From Spirochaetia bacterium (GTDB lineage: Bacteria > Spirochaetota > Spirochaetia > CAKZLE01): a stretch of DNA of 51,117 bases. Under the pieces are notes generated by a model, which worked only from the letters and a program-made list of their open reading frames with translations, did not search any database and had not been told where the DNA came from. How positions within the stretch are numbered: the stretch's first letter is position 1; each line of letters begins with the position of its first letter. The stretch spans positions 1-51,117 of the forward strand of contig JAIPFY010000017.1 of the NCBI GenBank assembly GCA_021736385.1, given 5' to 3'. Below, one piece after another: positions 8,421 to 16,176 of the stretch. The position numbers and the translations under genes are program-made.

Positions 8421-8447
8421 TTGCAAAAGTGGTGAATTCAGTATAGT
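8421..8447 (+). promoter_or_regulatory. Promoter abutting the fumarate hydratase alpha gene
   Basis: -35 TTGCAA (8421-8426), a short 15-nt spacer and -10 TATAGT (8442-8447) lie six bases before the ATG at 8454. No Shine-Dalgarno is present between them, so the transcript is predicted to be leaderless. Confidence 0.4.
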
Positions 8448-8453
8448 TATGCC

Positions 8454-9314
8454 ATGAGAGAAGATGAAACAGTACAGAAGATCGAACAGCTCGTATATGA
8501 ACGGCTGCTCATCGCCGGAGTAGAACTCCCGGAGGACGTGCACGCGGCACTCAGGAGTGCCGCTGCAGGTGCGGAGGACTCGGTCATCCTCCAGGCCATA
8601 CTCAAGAATCTCGAGATCGCAGAACAGACCCGTCTGCCGATGTGTCAGGATACGGGTATGGCAGTGGTATTCCTTGGCATAGGAGAGGAGCTCTCGGTAT
8701 GCCTTGGTGACATCCGAAGAGCCGTCGATCGGGGTATCGCACGTGCGTATACCGATGGGAGTTTCAGGAAGTCAGTGGTGGAAGAACCGGTGTTCCAGCG
8801 GACCAATACCGGGAACAACCTGCCTGCTGTCTATCATGTGGAGATCGTAGCAGGTGACCACCTGAGTGTCGACATCCTCATGAAGGGCTTCGGCAGTGAG
8901 AACTGCAGCAGCCTGAGGATGCTCAATCCAACGGCAGGTGAAGACGGGGTGGTAGATGCCGTCGTGAGCATCATGAGAGCGGCAGGGGGGAAACCCTGTC
9001 CCCCGGTAGTCCTTGGTGTAGGGATCGGGGGGACCTCTGACCGGGCTGCGGTGCTGTCAAAGAAGGCCCTGCTTCGCGAGGTCGGCTCTACCCACCGGGA
9101 TTCGCGCTATGCGGCTCTCGAGCAGCGCATCCTCGAAGCGGTCCAGGCTCTGGGCATCGGGCCGGGGGGATTCGGCGGTGAGCCGACTGCCCTCGGAGTG
9201 ATGATCGAACAGGAGGCCACCCATATCGCCGGACTGCCGGTAGCAGTGAGTATCAACTGCTGGGCTGACAGGAAGGTCCATATCGAACTCGACAGGGAGG
9301 GCCGGGAACTATGA
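8454..9314 (+). CDS. Class I fumarate hydratase (or tartrate dehydratase), alpha subunit
   Basis: The 286-residue protein is the Fe-S alpha subunit of the two-subunit hydro-lyases that interconvert fumarate and malate, or dehydrate tartrate. Likely [4Fe-4S] ligands are C64 (in MCQDTG), C151 (in GSENCSS) and C182 (in PCPPVVLGVGIGGT). The oxygen-sensitive class I type fits an anaerobe. The gene overlaps the beta-subunit gene by four bases (ATGA at 9311-9314). Sequence alone does not separate fumarate from L-tartrate specificity; fumarate is the commoner role. The start has no ribosome-binding site but a -10 box six bases upstream. It is divergent from the hydrogenase-like trio. Confidence 0.9.
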   Translation: MREDETVQKIEQLVYERLLIAGVELPEDVHAALRSAAAGAEDSVILQAILKNLEIAEQTRLPMCQDTGMAVVFLGIGEELSVCLGDIRRAVDRGIARAYTDGSFRKSVVEEPVFQRTNTGNNLPAVYHVEIVAGDHLSVDILMKGFGSENCSSLRMLNPTAGEDGVVDAVVSIMRAAGGKPCPPVVLGVGIGGTSDRAAVLSKKALLREVGSTHRDSRYAALEQRILEAVQALGIGPGGFGGEPTALGVMIEQEATHIAGLPVAVSINCWADRKVHIELDREGREL

Positions 9315-9838
9315 AGTATCAACTACAGCTGCCGCTGTCACAGGAGGCAGTGAGCAGACTGCGCATCGGTGATGAGGTGATCCTTTCGGGCTCGATGCTC
9401 GTGGGAAGGGATCAGGTGCATAAACGGATCGTACAGTCACTCATCGATCACGGCACCTCGCCGGTAGATCTGGTCGGTCAGACGATCTACTACATGGGAC
9501 CGGCCCCTGCCCCGAACGGGCAGATCATCGGCTCCTGCGGTCCGACGACCGCCTCACGTATGGATCCCTTCGTCCCGGATCTGCTTCGAGCAGGACTCAC
9601 CGGTATGATCGGAAAAGGTCCGAGAAGCACAGAGGTGGCAGAGGCGATCAGAAGCGCTCGAGCGGTCTACTTCGCTGCATATGGCGGTTGCGGTGCGCTC
9701 TATGCCCAATGCGTCCAGCGTATCGAGCTGCTTGCGTTCGAGGACCTTGGTCCGGAGGCACTCTTTCGTATCCATGTCAGAGATTTCCCGGTCATCACGG
9801 CCATAGACCCGCTAGGGGATCAGATCTATACCGTATAG
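9311..9838 (+). CDS. Class I fumarate hydratase (or tartrate dehydratase), beta subunit
   Basis: The 175-residue protein matches the C-terminal swivelling domain of class I fumarases. GPAPAPNGQIIGSCGPTTA (57-75) and IGKGPRS near residue 100 are the typical substrate-binding segments. It completes the active site with the alpha subunit, to which it is coupled by an ATGA overlap. Its 3' end overlaps the convergent diguanylate cyclase gene by 13 bp, so the two messages are antisense to each other there and there is no room for a terminator between them. Confidence 0.9.
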   Translation: MKYQLQLPLSQEAVSRLRIGDEVILSGSMLVGRDQVHKRIVQSLIDHGTSPVDLVGQTIYYMGPAPAPNGQIIGSCGPTTASRMDPFVPDLLRAGLTGMIGKGPRSTEVAEAIRSARAVYFAAYGGCGALYAQCVQRIELLAFEDLGPEALFRIHVRDFPVITAIDPLGDQIYTV

Positions 9839-11730
9839 CTGATCTTCTCATTGATGATGACCCGATTTTTGCCGTTCGCTTTGGCGACAAGCAGGGATTC
9901 ATCAGCGAGCCTGATGAGGCTGTCGATGACCAGTGGCCCCTTCTGATGTGTAGCGATCCCGATGGAGTAGGTGATCTGGTGCTCAGGGGGTATGTCTATG
10001 AGGGTATGGGTGGCGGCCTGCAGCTGTTTGCAGATACTCCTGTTGAGCTGCACCCTGCTCTCGAGGATCCTCTGGGCGATGCGGTAGGCCCCGTGCTGAT
10101 CGGTCTTCGGCAGGAACATGACGAACTCATCACCACCGAGACGGAATGCCGAATCAGCCTTCCTGCAGAAGTCCTTCAGCACAGAGGCGAACTCCGAAAG
10201 GACCCTGTCGCCGATCTCATGGGAGAAGGTGTCATTGTAGTACTTGAAGTTATCGAGATCGATATAGAGCACGGAGAAGGCTGTCGACAGATCCTCTGCA
10301 TAGCGTTCATATCGTGAGATCTCCTGTTCTGCTCTTCTCTGCAGCTCATTTCGGTTCCACAGCCCTGTGAGTTCATCCGTCGATGCCAGTCGCGACAGCC
10401 GTTCGTTCACCTCATGCAGTTCACGGGTCCTCTCTGTGATCCGTTTCTCCAGATCATTGGTCAGTTCCCTGCTGATATTCAGTGCCTCTATGTAGCGGTT
10501 GGAGAACTCGAAGGAGTGGGCAAGCACGAAGAAGAAGAGCCCGAAGGGGATGAGGTTGTAGGTGAAGAAGGCGGAGAAGGCGGGTATCAGATAGAAGAGG
10601 ATCTCGTTCAGGACCGTTATACCCAGAGCCGCACCGCCGATGATGATGATCAGAGAGGTGTTCTTTCTCTGCAGGGAACCGATGGTCATGACTATCATCC
10701 AGTAGAGGGCATACAGGCTGATGATCCCCATGAAGAGATCGAGAAAGGCGTTATAGAACAGAACCTGGGAGAAGAGGATGATGAGCGAGTAGAGACCACC
10801 GAGTCCTGCAAAGCTGTAGGCTGCTCTCCTGTTGAAGATGGCACCGAACGCGTAATGGCTGTAGAGGGCAAAGACCAGGAATCCCAGGGAGATGGTCAGA
10901 TACTCGATCTTCATCTCCAGTTCATAGGGGAAGTCCGGGAAGACCTGCAGGATCGGTATGGTATTGGTCAACAGCGATCGTGCTGCAATGATCAGGCAGA
11001 AGAGACCGAAGAGGAAGATGCTCGAATCTCTGTTGTCCTTCCCGTAGAAGGAGAGCAGGAAGATACCCATGAGAAAGAGGATCCCTGAGAGATAGACGGA
11101 GACCGAATTCTCGATGATGAAACTTCGGGTGATCGACTGCGGGGTACCGAAGGAGATATCCTGTACCAGACCCCCTTTTCGGTGGTGGAAGTTCGCTATC
11201 TGGAGTATGAGCTGCAGGTCTGTCTCCTGTGTATGAAAGGTGGCCGTTGCGGGTCTGAACTGCGGGGTAGTGGTGCTCCTGCTGGTACCGACGGTCCCTG
11301 CAGAGAGGAGCAGGCTGTCATCGATGAACAGGTTATAGGAACTGTAGATCGATTTGAGCTCCAGGGCATAGTATCCCGGCTCAGGAAGTTTGATGTGCAT
11401 CACATAGGTCCCGAAACCGGTTCGTTCCAGGGACTTCCCCTCAGGCCCCAGATAGGTATGCCACTGAGACGGTACTTCGATATACCCGCCGCCTGCCTCT
11501 GCCGGATGCTCTATCGTCTTCAGTTCCTGAGCCCTCATGAGGACCTCAGGATAGAATTCCCATGTTCCCTGAAGAGCGAAGGTCCCGATATCGTCATACG
11601 GGATCGATGAGAGATCGAGAGTCCCCTGCGGTATGGGTTGATATTCCTTGATCGCCACCGTCTGGGAGATCAGAGCCGCAAAGGTGAGGATCAGATAGAT
11701 GATACCGGCGAACAGAACGATCTTTCTCAT
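9826..11730 (-). CDS. Membrane diguanylate cyclase with 7TMR-DISM-like sensor
   Basis: The 634-residue protein begins with a membrane anchor (MRKIVLFAGIIYLILTFAAL). An extracytoplasmic jelly-roll sensor of the 7TMR-DISMED2 kind follows (about 45-210, starting near LQGTWEFYP), then about seven transmembrane helices (220-420), a coiled coil and a GGDEF domain. GGDEF is intact at 532-536 and a product-inhibition I-site (RKAD) lies five residues before it, so active c-di-GMP synthesis with feedback is expected. The start at 11730, not the longer upstream frame, is chosen because a near-consensus promoter (TTGCCA, 17 nt, TATACT) ends six bases before this ATG. It is divergent from the FKBP gene and convergent with the fumarase genes. 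Confidence 0.9.
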   Translation of the reverse strand: MRKIVLFAGIIYLILTFAALISQTVAIKEYQPIPQGTLDLSSIPYDDIGTFALQGTWEFYPEVLMRAQELKTIEHPAEAGGGYIEVPSQWHTYLGPEGKSLERTGFGTYVMHIKLPEPGYYALELKSIYSSYNLFIDDSLLLSAGTVGTSRSTTTPQFRPATATFHTQETDLQLILQIANFHHRKGGLVQDISFGTPQSITRSFIIENSVSVYLSGILFLMGIFLLSFYGKDNRDSSIFLFGLFCLIIAARSLLTNTIPILQVFPDFPYELEMKIEYLTISLGFLVFALYSHYAFGAIFNRRAAYSFAGLGGLYSLIILFSQVLFYNAFLDLFMGIISLYALYWMIVMTIGSLQRKNTSLIIIIGGAALGITVLNEILFYLIPAFSAFFTYNLIPFGLFFFVLAHSFEFSNRYIEALNISRELTNDLEKRITERTRELHEVNERLSRLASTDELTGLWNRNELQRRAEQEISRYERYAEDLSTAFSVLYIDLDNFKYYNDTFSHEIGDRVLSEFASVLKDFCRKADSAFRLGGDEFVMFLPKTDQHGAYRIAQRILESRVQLNRSICKQLQAATHTLIDIPPEHQITYSIGIATHQKGPLVIDSLIRLADESLLVAKANGKNRVIINEKISYTV

Positions 11731-11736
11731 CTTCCC

Positions 11737-11765
11737 AGTATAGGTTCCTATCACTGATGTGGCAA
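11737..11765 (-). promoter_or_regulatory. Promoter abutting the diguanylate cyclase ATG
   Basis: Minus strand: -35 TTGCCA (11765-11760), exactly 17 nt, -10 TATACT (11742-11737), then six bases (GGGAAG) and the ATG. The geometry matches the promoter at 74-108. Confidence 0.65.
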
Positions 11766-11804
11766 TAGAATTTGTACCACTGCCTGACAACTGCATCATG
11801 ACCC

Positions 11805-11833
11805 TTTCCATTCTATGGTCTTTTTGATACAGT
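11805..11833 (+). promoter_or_regulatory. Promoter of the FKBP lipoprotein gene
   Basis: -35 TTTCCA (11805-11810), 17-nt spacer, -10 TACAGT (11828-11833). It leaves a leader of about 32 nt carrying the AGGAAGG ribosome-binding site, in contrast to the leaderless divergent gene. Confidence 0.45.
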
Positions 11834-11871
11834 AGTAGTTCGACCGAATCTTTTTTATAGGAAGGCAAATG

Positions 11872-12621
11872 ATGAAACATGGGATAAAGATAGTATCAGT
11901 GATCATGGTACTGCTTGTCATTGGCGCCGCAGGGTGCTTTGCAGGTGGTTCAAGCGAGAAAGCGGAGGCTCCCAGTGAGCTGAAAGCCCCGGAGACACTG
12001 CTGGAGCGATTCAGCTATGCGTTCGGCTATATGTTCACTGAAAGTTATGTGGATCAGGGAATAGATTTCGCACCTGAATACTTTGCACAGGCGATGGCAG
12101 ATGCCCTTGAGGGCACGGAGAGTCTGTACTCTGAAGAAGAGCTCGAGGCCATCCTCACCGAGTACCAGATGGAGCTCATCGCAAAGCAGGAAGCGGCTCA
12201 GGCTGAAGCCGGTGCTGCCAATCAGAAAGAAGCTGATGACTTCCTTGCCACGAACAAGACCCGGGCAGGTGTGACGGAGACTGCGAGCGGCCTGCAGTAT
12301 GAAGTGGAAGTAGCAGGTGACGGAGAGATACCACAGGCTGATGATGTGGTGACGGTGCATTACACCGGTTCCTTCCTCAACGGACAGGTCTTCGAGAGCT
12401 CCAAGGAGAGCGGGAACCCTGCGACCTTCATGCTCAGTGCTGTGATCCCCGGCTGGGTAGAGGGCGTACAGCTGATGCCTGTCGGCAGTACCTACCGGTT
12501 CTTCATCCCACCGGCACTCGCCTACGGCGAAGCAGGTTCACAGCCGGTCATCGAACCGAACCAGCTGCTGATCTTCGAGATCGAGCTGCTGAGCATCGAT
12601 ACGGACAAGATGGAAGAATAG
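11872..12621 (+). CDS. FKBP-type peptidyl-prolyl isomerase lipoprotein (Mip/FkpA-like)
   Basis: The 249-residue protein has a lipoprotein signal peptide with lipobox IGAAGC, so the mature protein would be lipidated at C22. A Mip-like dimerisation region follows (SYAFGYMF to about residue 115, ending in a helical linker rich in Gln, Ala and Glu). The C-terminal FKBP domain spans about 130-242: VTVHYTGSFLNGQVFESS is the core, and IPGWVEGVQLMPVGS and PPALAYGEAG are further family landmarks. It should assist proline isomerisation and folding of envelope proteins. Of the two adjacent ATGs, 11872 is preferred (six-base spacing from AGGAAGG). A strong terminator follows. The next genes downstream are outer-membrane proteins, possible clients. 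Confidence 0.93.
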   Translation: MKHGIKIVSVIMVLLVIGAAGCFAGGSSEKAEAPSELKAPETLLERFSYAFGYMFTESYVDQGIDFAPEYFAQAMADALEGTESLYSEEELEAILTEYQMELIAKQEAAQAEAGAANQKEADDFLATNKTRAGVTETASGLQYEVEVAGDGEIPQADDVVTVHYTGSFLNGQVFESSKESGNPATFMLSAVIPGWVEGVQLMPVGSTYRFFIPPALAYGEAGSQPVIEPNQLLIFEIELLSIDTDKMEE

Positions 12622-12646
12622 TATGACCCTGCATCGATAGTGATAT

Positions 12647-12690
12647 CAGAGAGACCCTTGTAACCAAGGGTCTCTCTGTTTGTTTATGGG
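12647..12690 (+). terminator. Intrinsic terminator after the FKBP gene
   Basis: A perfect 14-bp stem (12647-12660 with 12665-12678, containing AGAGACCCTTG and CAAGGGTCTCT) with a TAAC loop is followed by TTTGTTTATGG. Confidence 0.85.
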
Positions 12691-12755
12691 GTAAAGTAGC
12701 CTGACAAAAAACTTCACAAACAACACTATCAAAGAGACAATATTGGATATACAAT

Positions 12756-14429
12756 ATGAAGAATAATCGCACGTTCAAGACAGTTGCGATATGGTGTGTC
12801 CTGCTCATCACAGGACCGTTCATCTCGTTATATGCTGAGGCAATCTCACCGGTACAGCTGGTCGGTATCGACATGGAGGTCAAAGGGCTCACGAGTGCTC
12901 AGAGACTGTTACGACAGATCGGGGTGACCTCTGAGGTCTACGAGTTCGACAGCTATGATGACCTTGAGAAGTTCATCGTCTCTCTGCAGCAGAAGATGAC
13001 CAACAAGCGAATCTTCGATGAGATCAGCTATGAGCTGATACCGGAACTCTCGGATGACCTGTCGGTCAAGCGGTATCGGGTATGGTTCTACGTCGATGAT
13101 GCCTTCACCACGCTGGTGATCCCCTATGCGAAGTACGACTCGAACTACGGGGCAAAAGCCGGGGTCAAGCTCTTCGATCATAATGTGCTCGGTACGCTCT
13201 CAGAGCTCGCGATGACCTCGACGATCAGGCAGAACGATCTCTCCTGGGATGAGCCGGTGTACTTCACCTCTCTCACCTGGAACAGGATACCGTTCTTCGG
13301 TACGACCCTCGATACTGCTGCAGAGCTGAACATCAGGCAGACTGCAGACGGCTTTACCGATGGGGATCTGCTCACCTCTTTCAACTTCTCAGACCTCAGT
13401 CTGCTGAACCACCGGTTCAACATATCAGCGCAGATCCATACCTTTCAGCTCGATCAGGAGTATTGGGGAGACTCTGAGATCGATATCTCCTTCTCGATCC
13501 ACGACATCATGATCACTGAAACCCATAACCTTGCTCTGAGCACGACGGTCAGTATCGATCAGAACGGTCATGGGTTCGATGACTTCGCCTATACCCTGTT
13601 CACCGGCGCATCCGTCTCGGGCATCGATATGCTCGTGACCGATATCACGTTGAATACCGGGCTCAACTTTGCAGTCGACCCCTACAGGATATCCTCCGAA
13701 CTGACGAGTATCTACTTCGGTGCCAGTGATTCCTATGCGCTTCCCTTCGGTGTGAGCTATGCGACCGGAATCAAGTATGTGATCGATTTTGCTGATCCCC
13801 GGCAGTATGTCACCTTCGATAACTCTCTCTCCTACGGCAGGATCGACTGGAAGCATAACTACCGGGAGGGTCTCTCCCTTTCTCTTTCGAACAGCCTGAC
13901 GTACAGGAGTCACTATCTGTACGAACCACCTGCAGTCTTTCCCAGCTATACCGCTTTTCATGCCAAGGCGTTCGCGATTCTCTTCGATTCGATGAATATC
14001 GGATCACGATTCACCGGGTTCTACTCCACGGTCGATCCGGTAGCCTTCATGAACAGCACTGCAGAGATCCCTGCTCAGTACATGCGGGGGATCCTTGATG
14101 AGGATTTCCCTTCCTATACCGGCCGGTACGGGGGGATCCTCAATCTGAATGTGATGGGGACGCTCATCGATCTCGACGGTATCGCCGAGTTGATCGTCTC
14201 CCCCTTCCTTGATGTCGGTATCTTCGAGGGAGAGGAGCCCGGAGCAGGGCTTCGTACCGAGTACAGCGGCGGGATCGAGTTCTACGGGATCTTTGATTCC
14301 TACCAGAGCTATCCGTTCAATGCATCGATCGGGTTGGATCTCAGCGATGTCTCAGCCTGGTTCGCCCGGACTTTGGGTGATGGTACGATCGGGTACGAGA
14401 TCATGATGTCTCTGAACCTGTTCTACTGA
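12756..14429 (+). CDS. Omp85-like outer-membrane barrel with a single POTRA domain
   Basis: The 557-residue protein has a signal peptide ending near SLYAEA. Residues about 33-120 have the beta-alpha-alpha-beta-beta order and signature of a POTRA domain (NKRIFDEISYEL, then YRVWFYVDDAFTTLVIPYAK). The segment YDSNYGAKAGVKLFDHNVLG resembles the POTRA-barrel junction of Omp85/BamA relatives. The rest is alternating polar and aromatic beta-strands ending in LNLFY, a typical terminal aromatic signal. With one POTRA it is not canonical BamA; an accessory insertase, or a surface protein tied to the Wzi-like barrel encoded 32 bp downstream, is possible. No good ribosome-binding site precedes the ATG. 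Confidence 0.65.
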   Translation: MKNNRTFKTVAIWCVLLITGPFISLYAEAISPVQLVGIDMEVKGLTSAQRLLRQIGVTSEVYEFDSYDDLEKFIVSLQQKMTNKRIFDEISYELIPELSDDLSVKRYRVWFYVDDAFTTLVIPYAKYDSNYGAKAGVKLFDHNVLGTLSELAMTSTIRQNDLSWDEPVYFTSLTWNRIPFFGTTLDTAAELNIRQTADGFTDGDLLTSFNFSDLSLLNHRFNISAQIHTFQLDQEYWGDSEIDISFSIHDIMITETHNLALSTTVSIDQNGHGFDDFAYTLFTGASVSGIDMLVTDITLNTGLNFAVDPYRISSELTSIYFGASDSYALPFGVSYATGIKYVIDFADPRQYVTFDNSLSYGRIDWKHNYREGLSLSLSNSLTYRSHYLYEPPAVFPSYTAFHAKAFAILFDSMNIGSRFTGFYSTVDPVAFMNSTAEIPAQYMRGILDEDFPSYTGRYGGILNLNVMGTLIDLDGIAELIVSPFLDVGIFEGEEPGAGLRTEYSGGIEFYGIFDSYQSYPFNASIGLDLSDVSAWFARTLGDGTIGYEIMMSLNLFY

Positions 14430-14461
14430 TCACCTATGATGTATAGGAGTGTAGTGACGTG

Positions 14462-16153
14462 ATGAAACGATCTATCGCGGCAGGTTGTCTGCTGCTTATG
14501 CTTGCAGGGACTGCGTATGCCCGACAATATACCAGTATCGATCTGGATGATCCTGTCTACAAGGTCCTCGATTCTCTAGAACTCAGAGGTCTTATCCCTC
14601 CCATGCCGGAGGTGAAGCCCTATACCCGTGCTCAGGTCATCTCAGCTCTTGCATCGGCAACAGGAGCGGGGAGCAGTCTGTCAGAGCATGAGCGTGTGCT
14701 CATTGAATCTGAGCTCGAGCGACTCCAGTATCGCGGGGGGGCGCTGTTCGAAAGCGGCAGAATAACCACCGATACCCTCTCAGGTGAGGGTATCTTCGAG
14801 ATGGGTGCATCTATCTCATCACTGCAGTCGGTCCCTCTGAACAGTCTGAAGGAGTATGATTCGAGGAATATGGTCACCGCCTATATGAGAGGTGATATCT
14901 CCTCGTTCATGTCCTTCAACATGGAAGCGGGAGTCAGGATCGATAAACGTGATACGGCAGCCTGGCCTCCCTATACCTTCACCAACCCGGGAGAGGGGCA
15001 CTACTTCACCTACGGTACCGGGGATGTGAACAACAACGTGGGGTATCCTGATGCTTCGTATGAGGGATTTGCCAATGGGTTCGAGACGTCCCCTGAGGTG
15101 ACTCTCTCGCTGTTCGATGACTCACTGATGATCAGATGGGGTATGCTCAAGAGAGACTGGGGGATGGGTTCGGGGAATCTGGTGATCTCTGATTCGGCAC
15201 GCTCGTTCGATGCTGTCGAAGGACGCATAGAGCTTGCTCCCTGGGTCTCCTATTCCTTCCTCACCGGTACGCTCACCCGATACAAGGATCCTGACGGGGG
15301 AAGACCTGATACCTATCAGAACATGTTGACGACCAAGCGGATCGAGATCGAACTGCCGTTTGGTATTGAAGTCGCTCTGCATGAGACGGTCCTCTGGATC
15401 AAGCGGTTCGAGTTGGGATATATGAATCCGTTCATGATCACGACCCTCTATCAGAACATCCTCGGTGATTATGACAACATGTTCGCCGGTGTCGATCTCT
15501 CCATCTCGCTGTTCGATACAGCGACCCTCTATGGGTCGATCATGACCGATGAGATGCATCATGCGAATCCCGTGCTCTGGTTCAAAGAGGCCCGTGACAT
15601 CTTCGCCATGCAGCTGGGTCTGCACAGTGCGCTCCAGTTCGTGCCGATGGGTTCTGCACGGCTGCAGTATACCCGGATCGAACCGTTCTTCTACACCCAC
15701 AGACCGATGGAATACCCGACCTATGAAGAGGCTGTCTCTACAGAGTATATGAACAAGGGAGAGCCGCTGGGCTACTACCTTCCGCCGAACTCCGATGAGT
15801 TCAAGCTGGAGCTCTCCGGTATGGCAGGCCCCGATCTCTCGGTTTTGAGCACGGTGCAGTATATACGGCATAGTGGACAGTATGGTTCTGCGATGGATGA
15901 GCCTATCGATTATGCACGGTATGAAGCAGGAGGGTATGACCAGAAGGCTTTCATGCTCTATCTGGTCGAGCATACCTTCATCGGGTCTCTCTCTGCTGCA
16001 TACAGCATCCCTGAGAGTCCTGTCGCGTTGTCTGCCGCCTACGCCTACAGTCATTCGTTTCTGAGAGAATATGATACTCCCGGTGGTTTCACGGAATGGG
16101 AGTCCTTCGGTAATCATATCCTCCAGCTGGGAGTCACGATCTATGGTGACTAG
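14462..16153 (+). CDS. Wzi-like capsule-assembly outer-membrane protein
   Basis: The 563-residue protein has a signal peptide (cleavage near AYA-RQ, residue 20). Its N-terminal helical plug region begins with YTSIDLDDPVYKVLDSLE and includes KPYTRAQV, typical of proteins annotated as Wzi-family in many phyla. A landmark KRDWGMGSGN lies at about 230-239, and the C-terminal half is beta-barrel. Wzi anchors or assembles surface polysaccharide. The next gene encodes the phosphoglycosyl transferase that starts such polymers. GTG at 14459 is an alternative start (AGGAGT is eight bases before it, 11 before the ATG). Four more distant relatives occur between 19.5 and 39.2 kb. Confidence 0.7.
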   Translation: MKRSIAAGCLLLMLAGTAYARQYTSIDLDDPVYKVLDSLELRGLIPPMPEVKPYTRAQVISALASATGAGSSLSEHERVLIESELERLQYRGGALFESGRITTDTLSGEGIFEMGASISSLQSVPLNSLKEYDSRNMVTAYMRGDISSFMSFNMEAGVRIDKRDTAAWPPYTFTNPGEGHYFTYGTGDVNNNVGYPDASYEGFANGFETSPEVTLSLFDDSLMIRWGMLKRDWGMGSGNLVISDSARSFDAVEGRIELAPWVSYSFLTGTLTRYKDPDGGRPDTYQNMLTTKRIEIELPFGIEVALHETVLWIKRFELGYMNPFMITTLYQNILGDYDNMFAGVDLSISLFDTATLYGSIMTDEMHHANPVLWFKEARDIFAMQLGLHSALQFVPMGSARLQYTRIEPFFYTHRPMEYPTYEEAVSTEYMNKGEPLGYYLPPNSDEFKLELSGMAGPDLSVLSTVQYIRHSGQYGSAMDEPIDYARYEAGGYDQKAFMLYLVEHTFIGSLSAAYSIPESPVALSAAYAYSHSFLREYDTPGGFTEWESFGNHILQLGVTIYGD

Positions 16154-16176
16154 CAGCTACCCGGAGAAGAGTACAG

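Noticed and set aside
8401-8453. Possible Rex operator near the fumarase promoter
   Set aside because: Only half of a TTGTGAA/TTCACAA-like palindrome is present (GTGAATTC); no second arm at the right spacing.
15122-16117. Long minus-strand frame (331 codons) opposite the Wzi-like gene
   Set aside because: Antisense shadow of a well-supported barrel gene; no start signals or motifs.
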